Positions 1 through 11,479 of a DNA stretch of 64,000 nucleotides are shown here, one piece after another. The stretch is from Diadema setosum. Lineage: Eukaryota; Echinodermata; Echinoidea; Diadematoida; Diadematidae. How positions within the stretch are numbered: the stretch's first letter is position 1; every line of letters begins with the position of its first letter. Below the pieces are notes generated by a model. That model did not search any database. It was not told where the DNA came from and saw nothing but the letters and a program-made list of their open reading frames with translations. The stretch lies in assembly GCA_033980235.1 (NCBI GenBank), contig CM067065.1, positions 24,751,337 through 24,815,336 on the forward strand, given 5' to 3'. Made by a program: the position numbers and the translations under genes.

Positions 1-904
1 AGTGCATTTGACATTGAAGAGAAACATATACGTTTTGATGACCTCTAACCATTCATTTATTACTATTTGTTATCATGAATCTCATTAATAAGAGTGATGA
101 CAGACAAGACTCACTTTTTGTTGATGGCTGATTGTTGGCAGAAATATTCTTAATATCACGCAGAGAAGATCTCCGGGGGACGCACACACTGATTTCTACT
201 GCAGCTGAAGAAGGGAGTGAGTTCTTGGGATACATGGACTCCATGGTATTTCTATACAAGTTATGCGAGCACTTCGGAAGACGATCTCTTTGTGCATGCT
301 CCCGTTTATTTGAAGGTAGTCATTTCAACATGATTATGGATTTTCTAGTTCTTTTCTTTGCAGCTCTGATAAGCCATAATGCACAAAAGCCAATGTCTGA
401 TTTGTGTCCATCGACCCGAGACAGTCAAAGCGGTGTCTATGGGGCGCCAAGTGTCGCACAGGTTACTCTGTGACGAAATCACTGCTAATGCGACACTTTG
501 GAGCCCTGTCGGGTACCCAATTGTCGCAAGTATTACTTGATTCTGTCACGAGGTATCTTCTCTGCGACAATCTGTCACAAGCTTTGTTTTTTAGTGTGAC
601 CCTCCACTGGAATCCCATCCTCATTTTATTTGTAGCAAGCATATGTATATACTTAAAAACCACAATGATGAATTTACTGATCATATGTATTTTGTTATTT
701 TACGTTTGTAAAATATTACTATATGTTTAACTTATGCATCGTATATAATTTTAACTGTTTATCTAATAAAATGAATAGAAAGTTGAATTGAATTGGATTG
801 CAATCGAGCTTGCAAAACGATTTTCTCACGAAATTAATAACTATCCTTTTTTTGACAAAATCGTAGTAAAATAAAGTTCTGCAAGTCAGTTCATCACGAG
901 AATT
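1..904. other. Non-coding stretch with one short inverted repeat
   Basis: No convincing coding region is seen here. Open frames are short and look like chance. The only structure is a short inverted repeat: about 22 bases at 440-461 pair with 486-507 (core AGTGTCGCA), giving a possible 68-bp hairpin. It may be the relic of a small foldback element. Confidence 0.5.
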
Positions 905-1144
905 TATGAAGAGTTTGTTCGTGAAAACCGATAAGTCCATTTTTTGGAGATTTTGAAGTACGGTCTCTGTCATAAAGTACAAAATAATACCTTTTAAATG
1001 ATAAATTGGTCACTATTTTTGAAGTTATAGTCAAAGGAAGCAAAAATTTTCTTATTATTCTCGTTATTTTTCTTGACCTTTAATCGCAAATATATCCATT
1101 TGGCAAATATGGACTTATCGGTTTTTGCGAACAAACTCTTCATA
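905..1144. repeat. Foldback MITE-like inverted repeat
   Basis: A stretch near 905-940 containing GAAAACCGATAAGTCCAT is repeated as its near-perfect reverse complement near 1108-1144, with about 165 bp of AT-rich DNA between. No coding capacity is seen. Paired arms of about 36 bp fit a small non-autonomous inverted-repeat element. No target duplication could be fixed. Confidence 0.55.
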
Positions 1145-1363
1145 TCTGACAAGTAGCGTTACGAATTGATATACTGCAAATAATTTCGTATCTCATTTCA
1201 AGAAGACGAAACCTTTGAAATGATGATGCGTTGTAAATAGAGAATATCAACGGTAACTAGTCAGCGATTTTCACACACACACAAAAAAAAAACTTTGGCT
1301 GGATTATCGAAAATGGTGGCCAGTTCAGTCTCGTAGGAATGTCCCTTTCATACAAATACCATG

Positions 1364-1800
1364 TCATACGCAAAACAATACATTGTATTGATTAAAACGA
1401 TTCACGGTATGATGATGAAGGGTTTGCTCCTGGATTATGCAAAGAATGGAAGTTAACGATACCGATTTGAAATTACCGGTACTGTTTCTATCCTCTTTCT
1501 TACAGACAAGAGGTATATTTGGTTCTGTTCGAAGAGCAGGCATATAGAAACAGTGTCCAAGGATTTGTGGACAATTTTGGTTAAAAGTGAACTTATGGAC
1601 TTGCCCCACTCTTTCAAGTCCATAGAAAGAACAGCATCAGGTCCAGAAGTTTCATTGAGTTTGCTATCTTTTTACAATGTTTTTTTTTTCCCACCACCGC
1701 TGGCGTAACTATGACTGTAGACAAGTCCGGAAAACTAGAATCCCTAATATCAGAGAAACTTGGAAAAGCTTCCTTTGTGAATACTGAATTAAACTGTTAA
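1364..1800 (-). pseudogene. LINE reverse transcriptase, N-terminal fragment (decayed)
   Basis: Read on the minus strand, this segment resembles the start of a non-LTR reverse transcriptase. Around 1490-1400 it gives a KKEDRNSTGNFKSVSLTSI-type stretch, matching the KKGDRS..NYRPVSLTS block of CR1/Jockey-like enzymes, followed by an IQE..LHHH segment and a QYNVL segment. Stop codons and frameshifts interrupt it, and the catalytic YADD-type motif is not present. It lies downstream, in minus-strand sense, of linker and endonuclease-like fragments, so the pieces may be one decayed LINE or several of the same orientation. Confidence 0.6.
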
Positions 1801-1829
1801 TTTAACACATATTTGCTTTATCCCTGGAA

Positions 1830-2210
1830 AACAATATTGCCAATGGTTGAAAACAATGTAGGAATTCCAGTCACTTCCTGGCTTGATTGATTTGATATAA
1901 TTCCAACAATTTTTGGTATCCTTGGTTTGCAAGGAGCCTCCAATAATATCCTCCATATGCTCGTTTCTAGCCTTCCTAATTTCCCTATCTGTTGATATGC
2001 GAAAGAAAACCCCACAAATCAAACCTGTTAAATGGTTGAAAACAATATAGGTGTTCCGGCCACTTCCTGGCTTGATTGATTTGATAGGATTCCAACAATT
2101 TTCGGTGTCATTGGTTTGCAAGGAGCCTCCAATAATATCCTCCGTATGCTCATTTCTAGCTTTCGTAATTTCCCTATCTGTTGATATGCGAAAAAGAGAC
2201 AACTTAAAAT
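1830..2210 (-). pseudogene. LINE endonuclease-RT linker, tandemly duplicated
   Basis: The minus strand encodes, twice, a segment of the form RKARNEHMEDIIGGSLQT followed by NCWN.IKSIKPG, typical of the basic linker between endonuclease and reverse transcriptase in CR1/Jockey-like LINEs. The two DNA copies, about 1847-2010 and 2035-2195, are direct repeats about 188 bp apart with high identity. The doubling is a local tandem duplication inside a dead element. No function is expected. Confidence 0.6.
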
Positions 2211-2410
2211 GTCAGGTGGAAAAGAGCTTTTCTAGGCTTTCTTATATAACAGTTTCTATTTTTTTTTTTTGATATACCGATTGATGGGAGAGTTGATCCA
2301 AGGGAGTTTCAATTTTTATGAAATGACTTTTGAATATTTTGAATATTGATTCATAGCATTGGAGATCACTGAAGAATTCATCAAACGATTTGGACCTAAT
2401 CTATTCCGAT

Positions 2411-2758
2411 GAACATGGAACAAGTACCCAAGCTCCGTGAAGTGAAGAAACTTGCACCTGAACCTTCACCCCTCTGAATAATATCTTTCTTTCATTTAAA
2501 ACGCCTTGTCCGCCTTGGACTACTTAACATAACAATGTCGGAATTTCGGAGCTTGGGTATTTGTTCCATGATCATCGTGTCACTGCCGGCAACCAGGGAA
2601 AGCCTGTTGGTAGTATCGCTGCCTGGAAAGCAGTACATGACAGGTTCGAGTCCCACTGGTTCCTTTTTTTCCGACATGTTTGTTAATTTACAGATCAGCA
2701 GTTGCGATCTTAAATTTAATTTCTAGAGGGAGACAAAGTGAAGAAACTTGCACCTGAA
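2411..2758. repeat. Inverted repeat plus 22-bp direct repeat between LINE fragments
   Basis: Bases 2411-2437 (core AAGTACCCAAGCTCCG) recur as a near-perfect reverse complement at 2547-2573. Separately, a 22-bp stretch at 2441-2462 (AGTGAAGAAACTTGCACCTG) is repeated directly at 2737-2758. The direct repeat could be a duplication flanking an insertion into the LINE remnant. GGTTCGAGTCCC near 2644 resembles a pol III B box, but no matching A box was found. Confidence 0.5.
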
Positions 2759-3840
2759 TATTTCTTATGTAATACTTTCCTTTTTGATTTATTAAACCAT
2801 GGCTTATTTCTAAACTTCTTTTTCAAAACTTTTGTAGTTGAAAAACACAAGTCAGAAATATACATTAACTTTTCCAAAAAAGCATCGTAAGCTACATTCA
2901 CATCATTATCATGGACATTCCAACAAGAATTTTGTGTCTCAGTAATAAAACGAGAAATATTTCATTCATTCATAACAGGTTTCATCGTAATATCAGGCTT
3001 CTCATTTTGACATAAAGATACATTGGATATTGCAGAAATCTGGAAATGATCACTAATGTCAGCTACAATGACACCTGAGAAAACAACTTCAAGGTCATTT
3101 GTGAAAATGTTATCAATCAAAGTAGCTGAATTACTGGTAATGCGTGCCGAACTATGGATCAAAGGATAAATACAATTTGTCATACCAATATTAAGAAAAT
3201 TATTTACATTCTGAGAAAATTAAACATGAAATAAATTTAGGTTATAATCCCCAAGAAGATGAAATTAATTGTTTTCTTTATTTACAACTCTCCTAATTTG
3301 TTTTAAAATATCATTGAATAATTGCACAGATTGATCAGGTGGACGGTATACAACATCCAAAAAGAAATATCAGTATTTTGTACCTCAGCAAGTATAGATT
3401 CAATATACAAAGTATTTATAATCAGGCCTATACTTAAAATTAAGAAAATTATTTATGTATAAACCGACTCCTCCTCTTTTTTTTTTGTTTCTTTCCTTTT
3501 GTAATGAAAACGTAATTATTAATATCAAAAATTGAATCATTACTTTTCAGCCACGTTTCAGAAATACATATTACTGAAAATTCCACATTTAACATATTAA
3601 GTAAGGTTAGCATACTGTCAAAAATTTTGTTTAAGCTCCAAAAATTGCAATGAAAAATAGAAAACATATTTGATGGCACAATATTTTGCTTATTGAATTC
3701 TTTTAGGGTATAAAAGGAATGAGAAGGCTCAATTACATGGCCATCGCTGTGAATCGGAGATAAATATTCAGAAATTCTTTCAATATTGCATGAACTTAGT
3801 GATTTCTGATATCTTATTTTGTCAGTCATCATCAATTATT
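2716..3840 (-). pseudogene. LINE APE-type endonuclease (decayed ORF2 start)
   Basis: On the minus strand the reading runs from about 3835 down to 2716 in several broken frames. Motifs of the AP-like endonuclease of CR1/L2-type LINEs appear in order: FHCNFWSLNK, then CISETWLKSND, then GGVGLYINN in the flanking frame, YRPP, GDYNLN, SATLIDNIFTN and SDHFQI. These are the usual metal- and DNA-binding blocks. Stops and frameshifts separate them, so the enzyme is dead. A basic segment (KPWFNKSKRKVLHKK) near 2790 looks like the start of the linker to the reverse transcriptase. Confidence 0.75.
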
Positions 3841-4089
3841 TGAATGCACACACGCACACTCAAACACACCATATACAAACAAATCAGAGATATAGGAAAT
3901 TATAGATACATAAAATCAAACCATACAAAAATGTAGTTAAAACAATAGTCAAAATGACATATTGGACCCTGGAGATAAATTGTTTTGGCTTATGTATTGA
4001 CCGTTTATGTACATTCTATATAAATAAATAGCACAAGTTAAAAAAAATAATCTCAATATATACCTGTACGTGATAAAATGTTGAATCAA

Positions 4090-4858
4090 TGCTGTGTAAC
4101 TGTACAATAGACCAAGGTCTCGTTTCGAGTAAATCACCTTTTTCATAATCCCCAAAGCTTCTGTGGTCATTGAAATGTAGATCTGACCATCCATCGTCTA
4201 AGCATGCTTGATTTCATGTTGGAGAACGTCTCCCACAGTACAGCTCTCCTAAAGTCTGTCAAGTCTTCAAACATGCTGATGCCTTTGTGCCTCCCTTTGG
4301 CGTCCTTGAGCTTCTTCCTATTCCAGAAGAGCATCTGTCAATACCCGTACGAGGACAGCTTCACAATAACTAATCGCTTTTGGCTTCTGTGGAGCGCTGT
4401 CAGTTGGGGGCTTCTGGTGTCTGATGCGATGGCTCCTGTCGATTGCAGATGGGAGGGGGGGGGGAGAGATCCATACCCATCACTTCCTTGACGATGCGAA
4501 GAATGGTCTCGTCTGTGTTCTCGATATTGCCCTGGTCAGCCTCCGGAACTCCAAAAAATCTGAAACAGTTGCACTTTGAGTATTGTTCGTGATCATCATT
4601 TTTGTTTTTCAGTGAGATCACCTCATTTGCATTTTGTTCTCTCTCCTTCCTTAGTTGACTGATTTCCTTTTCTAAACACTGGCATTTGGTTTCCAGGTCA
4701 AGTACCCTGCGATCCTGTAGTTCCAGCCTACTGATCACCTCATTTATCTTGGCTTCGACTGCTTCCGTGACAGCTGTTTTTATCACACGAAGTACATCAT
4801 TGTCCTGCAGAATTTTCTTTATCAGTGCTTTGGTGTTGCGGGTTGACATAATGGGCAA
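4090..4858 (-). pseudogene. LINE ORF1 coiled-coil RNA-binding protein (frameshifted)
   Basis: A 152-residue open frame starts at 4858 on the minus strand. It has a long heptad-like coiled coil (roughly residues 25-95, rich in E, K, L and Q), then DDHEQYSKCNCFRFFGVPE, the hallmark of the RNA-binding part of L1-type ORF1 proteins, and an ENTDET..RIVKEVMGMDL segment. A proline-rich break follows, after which the C-terminal part continues in other frames to about 4090 (YRQMLFWNRKKLKDAKG-like and ISMFEDLTDFRRAVL-like stretches). It sits just upstream, in minus-strand sense, of the endonuclease fragment, the expected ORF1-ORF2 order. Confidence 0.65.
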
Positions 4859-5030
4859 AAATTCGGCTTGATGAATGAATGACGTGCTGTGTAGCTGGCA
4901 AGGAAGGCGGAAAAGGCACCAACACAGGAACGATGATGTGGGATTGTAAGTCTAGAGTTTCAACAGCCTGATAAAATGACAGCTAAAAATTCTCTAAATG
5001 CAGTAGATCCACTCACTTGGTAAAGGTCTT

Positions 5031-6082
5031 GAGGCCGTGTAACACCTTTCCAGGCAAGCTAATCGGGCTTGTTGCGACGAGGGATTTTCCAGCACGCGGG
5101 AGAATTTTCCCGGGCGGACAAATATATATAATGGCGAGTTTCGTACTTGTTTCTTACCTACTTACCGTTTTCTGTTAAGAGCGACTTACAGAGGTACTGA
5201 GAAGTACCAGCGTTAGAGTTGCCTGAGAGATGCTGCCGGTAAGGGCCTCCTACTGGTTTTTGCGTGTACCTCTGCGAGCGAACCCCTACGACTCACTCGG
5301 AACAAGTTTTAAACAAGCTCAAGGCCTTGTCAAACCGGACAGTATTTGGGGAAATTTTTGGGTCTCTGGATACAAATTTGCTACCCAGAGCTTTCCGCAG
5401 TTCGTCCGCACCTGACAGTACCTACCGCGTATCTTGCCTGTAGTACTATGTTGCCCGGAGGTGCGCATGCAAGTCCCATTTAACTGCAGCCAAGATTTGA
5501 GCATTACCAAGACTTTTTCCGGGTGAGACGCCGGGATGCCCGGAGAGGTCGACACAGAAGGCCAGTAGGAGGCCCTTAGCGGCTGCATCTCGCAGGCAAC
5601 TCCCACCCAGGTACATAGTACTTCGCTGCAGTTCCCGTATGCAGCCAAGATAACGACATTCTGTGGGACTTCTGCAATTCCTGCAGAAGAATTCCGTTAC
5701 TAATTTAATTTGTCAGCCCCCACGCTGCTGGTACACAGGTCACACAGTATACCCGTAAGTAGAATTTAAGTAGAACGCGTCCAGCAAATAAGACATATTA
5801 TGCATTGACTCGACCAATCCTTGTCCGTCCTCAGAAATTGTCCGGTATGCTTGAAAATCCCTACACGCAACAAGCCCGCGTAGCTTGGCCGGAAAGGTGT
5901 CACAGGCCCTAAACATGGTTGCGGGTAAAAAGATTTGCGTGCGCACCTCCTGGCCATTACGGGTGAGATACGTGCTAGGTACTGTAATGTGCGGGTCATC
6001 TGCGGGGAACTCCGGGTAGTTAAAATTGTACTACGTCACAAGTCGCACGTAAGGCTTGCCCGGAAATGTGTGACACGGCCTT
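5031..6082. mobile_element. DNA transposon remnant with ~30-bp TIRs (AGGCCGTGT)
   Basis: The left end near 5031 reads AGGCCGTGT then CAGGCAAGC. The right end, near 6052-6082, is its reverse complement with a few changes (GCTTGCCCGG then ACACGGCCT). The interior, about 1 kb, is GC-richer than its surroundings and holds a second inverted repeat, about 5217-5256 against 5560-5604 (GGGCCTCCTACTGG core). Open frames inside are short and unrecognised, so the copy looks non-autonomous. Confidence 0.55.
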
Positions 6083-7091
6083 TAAAAGAATGTCCAGGTA
6101 TTCAAGAGTCAGATGACGATGATTAAAACGTAGTTCAGGTGAAAAACACATATAAGAGAAGAAAAAAGGAGAGTCCGATTAGTCAGCGACAAGAGCAGAC
6201 CATCATTTCAAGCTACGCGGGCTTGTAGCAAGGAGATAGCAAGGTAACCCCCCCCCCCCCCCCCCTTAGCCTAGCCCCACCGTTGGTACGGGACTAAGCG
6301 AAAATTTCCAAGTGTTACTTGGGAAAGTTAGTTGGGGAAATGAAATTAGTGGGCGTGGCCACTAAGCTCGACATCTGTCTGGTCGACGCATGAAGATCTC
6401 TGCATGTCGATCTCGTCATCGTCGATGAGCTTGGGTGTCCGGTGGGCGATCTGTATTTTACCACAACCACTTCGTCACCAGGGGCGTGGGGAGTCCAGCA
6501 TCAACACGCTGTCGATTTACTTCGCCCAAGTCGGATGGGACGCTCCGACCATAATGACCACGACGTCAATCAACCAGTTGTGGCTCGAATTCATTACACT
6601 CTGAGTTTGGGCAAGCTAAATTAAATCATCAGGACAGTCCGATCAAAACCATCGTGATCACGGTCACAGCTCTATGTCAGCGAGGTAGTGTCAGAGCAGG
6701 TTGATTATTAGTTCTGAAAGGACATGATGTGTAAAGGAAGTTGTTTTCAAACTCTATCTCAGTGGTCTCCAATTAAAAGTCTGCTTCTGTCTCCTCAAGC
6801 TCCGAAAATCTGCTTGCCTCTCTTACTTCCAAAATTCTCTGTAGCTTTTAATTGCTTCTCTACATAATGTGAGGGAGGAATTTTGTTTGTCACTCTCTCC
6901 TCTCAGCTCCAACATGGTCTCTTATATCAAATTCACATTCTCTTTTCCTGCAACTATTTCATTGGTTAAATCTGATCTTGTGGAGTGGTGTCCACAAGAA
7001 AGTAAAATCCTCTTGGTGAAATGTCCCATTAGCTCCTCCCATTGTTTTTTTATGCAAAATCTGCTGTAGTGGTTCATCTCAATTTCTGCTT
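6083..7091. other. Intergenic stretch with a C homopolymer
   Basis: No gene is supported. A run of about 20 C lies at about 6247-6266. The part 6340-6600 has higher GC and some open frames of 60 to 66 codons, but no recognisable motif. Confidence 0.4.
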
Positions 7092-7410
7092 AATAGACCG
7101 GTTTACTAATATATGCACATATCTTTAATTTTGCACACGGCCGCAACCTCGGGCAAACAAAGGATACGAGCCTGCAACGTCGGCTGCTGCAGCCGTCCCC
7201 GACACGTCCCAACATTGTAGAATTACGTGTATGTTGTGTACATGTGTGCGATGCATCAATTTCGACTTTACCTCCTGGCATTTGGTGTGGCTCTAGATCA
7301 ATTCCCAACCTTAGATGAGGGATAATTCTGCTGTGATCAAACGCAATTTGGGCTGTAGTTTCGATTTTGTTGAATTTTGGTTTCGATTTTGTCTTCAGTA
7401 GTTTTTGATT

Positions 7411-7593
7411 ATGGGTGGAAAACACTGCTGCTACGGAACATGCAACAGTATGACCGCCTCACTTCATACTTCAATGATTTTAAGCATTATGATTGATTGT
7501 AAAATAAACCTCTCAGAATTTTTTTCGGGGGGGGGGTGTAGACAACGAATCTCTCATAATCGATATTTTCAAAGGATTCTTTTTCAAAGTTAG
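7411..7593 (+). pseudogene. THAP-like zinc finger N-terminus (fragment)
   Basis: An ATG at 7411 begins MGGKHCCYGTCNS, which resembles the first residues of a THAP DNA-binding domain (C-x2-4-C near the N-terminus). After about 13 residues the similarity is lost, and the later Cys and His of the C2CH finger are not seen. A run of G near 7528 follows. THAP domains occur in several transposase families and domesticated relatives, and a THAP-like start inside a TIR element fits that. The short match makes the family call tentative. Confidence 0.4.
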
Positions 7594-7748
7594 ACTCAGA
7601 CTGATTAAACTTCATAAAATAGAATGACGATTTTGACCCATTTTTCTTTTAACAATAACAGTTAGGCTTAGGGGCCTAGACCTAGATAGACTAGATCTAG
7701 AGTAGATCTAGACGTAGGATAGACCTAAAAACAAAAACAATGATAGAC

Positions 7749-8338
7749 CTACCCTCCCTGACATTCGCAGTAGACAACATTTATTTCCCCCGTTGACTTA
7801 TTCATCACGACCCAGGTCTGGTACGTTGGTTTGTTGAGGTATGTCCGGTCCTTTTGCGTCGGCCTAACCTCACCAAGGAAAACACAATCAGGGCTCGTGT
7901 CCGAAACCTCATTGAACTTCAGGCTTGAAACACTCCCATCCGCGAAAAGACGGTAGTCCTCAAATGACTTGTATCCATTTAGCTTTTCCGGTCATAGTCA
8001 GCCCGATTGATGATCAGGTAGTTGAACACGTCAAAGCGTCCAAAATCTGGAATACTCTCGAAGTTGGAGGTAAACCCAGCGAGCTTGGTAGGATCGGAGA
8101 ACGAGCAGCCTACCCGAGCGAGCTTCTCCTGCAGTGACCGGCCGGTGTCCGCCTGGGAGAGGTCGGGATCGATGAGCAAATCCAAATCGGCTACGACAGT
8201 TGCAAGTCTGATGAGTTTCGCCTTGTTATAGCCGCTTGTGCTCACACCTCTATCCCTCAAATACTCAGTTAATTCCTTAACTGTCCAATTCTTTCATGGC
8301 TTGCTCGAACTTTGGCTAGAACTTGAAGCTGACGCCAT
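7749..8338 (-). pseudogene. SAP-like / SWIM-zinc-finger transposon protein, N-terminal part (decayed)
   Basis: The minus-strand reading starts at an ATG at 8338-8336. It has a Ser-rich start, then VKELTEYLRDRGVSTSGYNK (a SAP-like helix pair), then FGRFDVFNYLIINRADYDRK, YKSFEDYRLFADG and finally YCECQGG, which looks like the first half of a SWIM finger (CxC). I recognise this arrangement from a widespread, poorly named family of transposon-associated proteins in marine invertebrates. A TGA at 8296-8294 replaces a probable Trp, and a one-base frameshift lies near 7980. The block ends at a TAG at 7751-7749, though GTAGGT there could be a splice donor. Confidence 0.6.
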
Positions 8339-8539
8339 CACAAAGCAAGATTATAGGAAACAAAAGTTGTCGATTATCCGCAGCTTGCCGCGAGTAACGA
8401 TCGTAGACAATACACGCGTGAATGCAAAAACAATGTGGCTTGCGCGTGCGCGCTTATTTCGCTTGCCCGACATAGTTACAATCACTAGGGTCGCGTGGAG
8501 TTGACGTCATTATGCATATCATTAGTGAACCGGTCTATT

Positions 8540-9514
8540 GTGAAAAGATATTAGACCAGGAGCAGGAGACAAAGTGCCAGTGTCTGCATTGCTCACCAAC
8601 TGTGTCTAATTTTTTTGACTACTTCTTTAAGACACTGGAGTAAGTGCACAAGAGTCTATTCCGGACAATCTTTTCCCAGATAAGAGGTAACCAAAACATC
8701 TACGCGGTTGCTTTTGTAGCGACTTTTATGATGAACTGGGATCATTGTTCGAAGGTGTGTTCATATTGTCACCATATTTCACAATTTACTTATGGGACTT
8801 CAGTGTGACCAACTCTCCTAAACACTACTAAAAAGAAAAAAAAAGGGGGGATTCTAGCAAAGGGGAAGGACTTTCTGAATCAAAGGATCGTCATAATCGT
8901 GAAAGTTAGGGTGTGAAACGCATCCTCACACTGTCTTATTAGTTATCTGGAGTGGGATTTGGTGGTGGAGATTATGGACCTGCTATGGGGGGTTATCTAT
9001 GCTAAACTCGTAAACTGCCATCCATCACCCTTTTCTTGGGAAAGGGGAATTGACCATAAAAAGGAAAATCTAACGGGAAGCAAAATAAAGGATTTCATAA
9101 ACTCAAAGAAGGGACTGTAGGGCTGAGTGCTTTTGCGTCACAGGGCAAATCGGAAAAAAAAAACATTACGATACTGTTGTTGGTTTTGTGTGTTAGTGGC
9201 CACTTGGGCTACATAAACAAGCAAGGAATATCTGTCCGCATCTTACGTGCCTGCGATTGTGGCAATGTATGGAGCTTGTAAAAGAAAGGGAAGACAAAAC
9301 GCTACACACACATACACACACGAACAGACACAATCAACCTATACAGACACCACCGCAAGCCTTTATAATTCGCCACAAACAAGGTAAACTCCTTTTTTAT
9401 CATGTGAATCATTCACTTTTTTCCCCCTTTGTAATATTCTCTCATTGTAATGTTATGTTATTGGTGTATAACATGTAAACGTATGTTTCTGGTATGTTAT
9501 TAGCATTATTTTTC
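8540..9514. other. Intergenic stretch, no gene seen
   Basis: No supported gene. Short A and G runs near 8830-8848 and a small CACA-rich stretch at about 9303-9330 are the only low-complexity features. Confidence 0.4.
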
Positions 9515-9879
9515 AAACGCAAACAGAAAACCTGTCTAGAATGGATATTATTTATTAGTGAAAAGTTAAGCAAAGAAATGAGATTACATTGGGATTCGAA
9601 TCCCAAACCTCCGGATGCTAGCCCGGTGCTCTACCGACTGAGCAGGTATAGAAAGCCCTAGTTCAGTGTTCGTCCCAGAAACCCTTAATTCTCAATGCCC
9701 GAATTGTCAGAAACCATAACAGTGTGTTTGTGTGTGACACACACGTACACACTTGAACCTGGCATAAACTCGAAGGATAATTCAACTTTGGGTTAAATGC
9801 GAGGGATCATAGAAATGATGCAGCTTTTTGAGTATGTAACAAACACAAACAGAAAAACTGACCAGAATGAATATTATTT
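9515..9879 (-). mobile_element. tRNA-derived SINE-like insertion between 39-bp direct repeats
   Basis: Bases 9515-9553 and 9841-9879 are direct repeats (about 33 of 39 identical; core AAACAGAAAA and ATATTATTT). Between them, on the minus strand, is a tRNA-like stretch (about 9650 to 9585). It has a well-formed D arm GCTCAGTCGGTAGAGC (A box, 9643-9628) and a palindromic T arm GGGATTCGAATCCC (B box, 9604-9591). The anticodon stem is poor, so this is a tRNA-derived repeat and not a tRNA gene. The long direct repeats could be an unusually long target duplication. Confidence 0.55.
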
Positions 9880-10560
9880 GTGACCCTGCATCACAAAACT
9901 AACAAAAGTCGCCAGATATGACTTTTTAGTTAAAGACAGATTCTTATATTGCAGACTCTAAGCTTTAGAATAATGTATAGCTCAATTAAAATGGACTCTC
10001 CTAACCTATCTACATAGTGGAGAAAGCACATACTCTGGAAAAGGGTGAACCGAGAAAATGAAACGAGAAAAGAGGCTCTAAAGTACATGGTCTGTATATT
10101 CAATTGCTCAGTTTTTACCAAACCGTACTAGCTGTGGGGTGAATGGGACAAAAGACAGGATGTAAACCACTAGAGCAACAAAATGATATGGTTATCAGAT
10201 TCAGCTGAAATTAATGCTCTATTAACACATTCTGTCCATGATAGATGCCAACTTTCAATGTTGTAGCATTATCCCTTCAAAAGGTATCAGACTTGAAAGT
10301 GAAGAAAGTTCAAAGGGTTATCTAGATATGAAAAGGGGTCTCTAAGACATACGTGAACTCACTACTGTAAAAAGAGAGAGAGAGAGAGAGATTGTAGAAA
10401 AACTGCTGAAAATGCACTTGCCCAAATATTTTATGATCCCAAACTTAATAATAGTGTAGAAAGGTAGCTCTTTCAGAAAAATATGGCAAACTTAATATTG
10501 ACTTTTGACCCCATTTCACTATTTTTTTAGTCCTCAAGTAAAATCAAGGGGTAAGACTTT
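9879..10560 (+). mobile_element. TGTGACCCTGCA-family MITE, right end missing
   Basis: The left terminus TGTGACCCTGCATCACAAAA at 9879 and the following ~600 bp match the elements at 61403-62095 and 63700-64000, including blocks such as GGACTCTC..AACCTATCTA and AAAGACAGGATG. The right inverted end is not recognisable near 10555, so the copy is truncated or decayed. No protein is encoded. It begins exactly where the second 39-bp direct repeat ends. Confidence 0.7.
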
Positions 10561-10877
10561 TTTTTGAAAGGTATTTATTGATTGAAAGTTATTTATTGAA
10601 TAACATATCTTGCAGCCCGCAGGTTGAATTGCAGACATCTTACAAGGATCATCATGAATACATTCAAATATTATACGTTAAAAGATATTAACTATTGCAA
10701 AGTGGAGTTAACCATTACCATTTACAAAACAAACAAACAAACAAAAAACAAATAATACAATTACAATTATCGACACCTCGCCAGGACCGTGGCAGTTTAT
10801 TGATCCATCAGGTACTATGCATGGAGATAAAAAAGAAAAATACAGAAAAAGGGTATAACTGTACCATGACCAGAAGG

Positions 10878-11236
10878 GTTTGTTTGTTTGTTTGTTTGTT
10901 AATTTCCATCTGCGAAGATGGCTGGATAGCCCATATTCAGCTACGTTAAGCTGGTGTTCCATGGGGTCCAGTTGGATGTGAGGTGGGACCACTTCACCGG
11001 GTTAGACACCCTGCTCTTTGCGATGAATGAATGAAGCGGGATCTTTTACGTGCATGAGTTATTACTCTCTCATACACGGGACCTCCATTTTATGTCCTAT
11101 CCGAGGGACAGAGTGTTTTGCCTCTTGCTAGAGGGGACGGTATGCTTACACACAACATTGCTCAGTCCAGACTCGGGTTCGAACCCGGGCCGCGTGATCG
11201 TGAGGCAGACGCGCTACCGACTGAGCCAACTCACCG
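10878..11236 (-). mobile_element. tRNA-derived SINE with (AAAC)n tail
   Basis: Read on the minus strand, the head (11236 to about 11165) has an A box in TGGCTCAGTCGGTAGCGC (11228-11211) and a B box GGGTTCGAACCC (11186-11175). The body includes a block with CACGGGACCTCC and TCCGAGGGAC (about 11080-11108) and GCGGGATCTTTTACGTGCAT (11036-11055), a core I recall from SINEs of many marine invertebrates. The 3' end is a run of AAAC repeats (about 10899-10878). Pol III transcription and LINE-driven copying are inferred from the family. Confidence 0.75.
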
Positions 11237-11479
11237 AAGACTATAGCAAACACGGAAATAAGTAAAGTTTTACGTAAAATAGTGTTGGCATTTGCGTTGG
11301 GCACTTTGCATTTAGTATGATCGTCTTTATCTGTATGTACAAATAGGCTTAATAAGCATCATGTAGCGAGTTTCTTTTGATCTATTTCATTATAATAATA
11401 TAAGAATGGATATTTAGTCATCTTTTGCCATGTAAGCAATGCCGTGAATAGAATAATACAGAAGCGGTGATCAATCAAG

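Larger units (their letters stand above)
7092..8539. mobile_element. TIR DNA transposon carrying two opposed decayed genes
   Basis: The left end (7092 on) reads AATAGACCGGTTTACTAAT and the right end (to 8539) is its reverse complement with small differences (ATTAGTGAACCGGTCTATT), followed on both sides by a shared TATGCA-like stretch. This makes a 1.45-kb element with TIRs of about 25-30 bp. It contains a THAP-like first exon on the plus strand (from 7411) and a SAP-like/SWIM-like coding block on the minus strand (8338 to 7749). Both are broken. The superfamily was not identified, and no clear target duplication is visible. Confidence 0.6.

Noticed and set aside
9585..9650. A functional tRNA gene on the minus strand
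   Set aside because: The D arm is good, but the anticodon stem does not pair properly and the T loop has the wrong size. A tRNA-derived repeat is more likely.
11165..11236. A second tRNA gene on the minus strand
   Set aside because: A and B boxes are present, but the sequence continues into a SINE body and an (AAAC)n tail.
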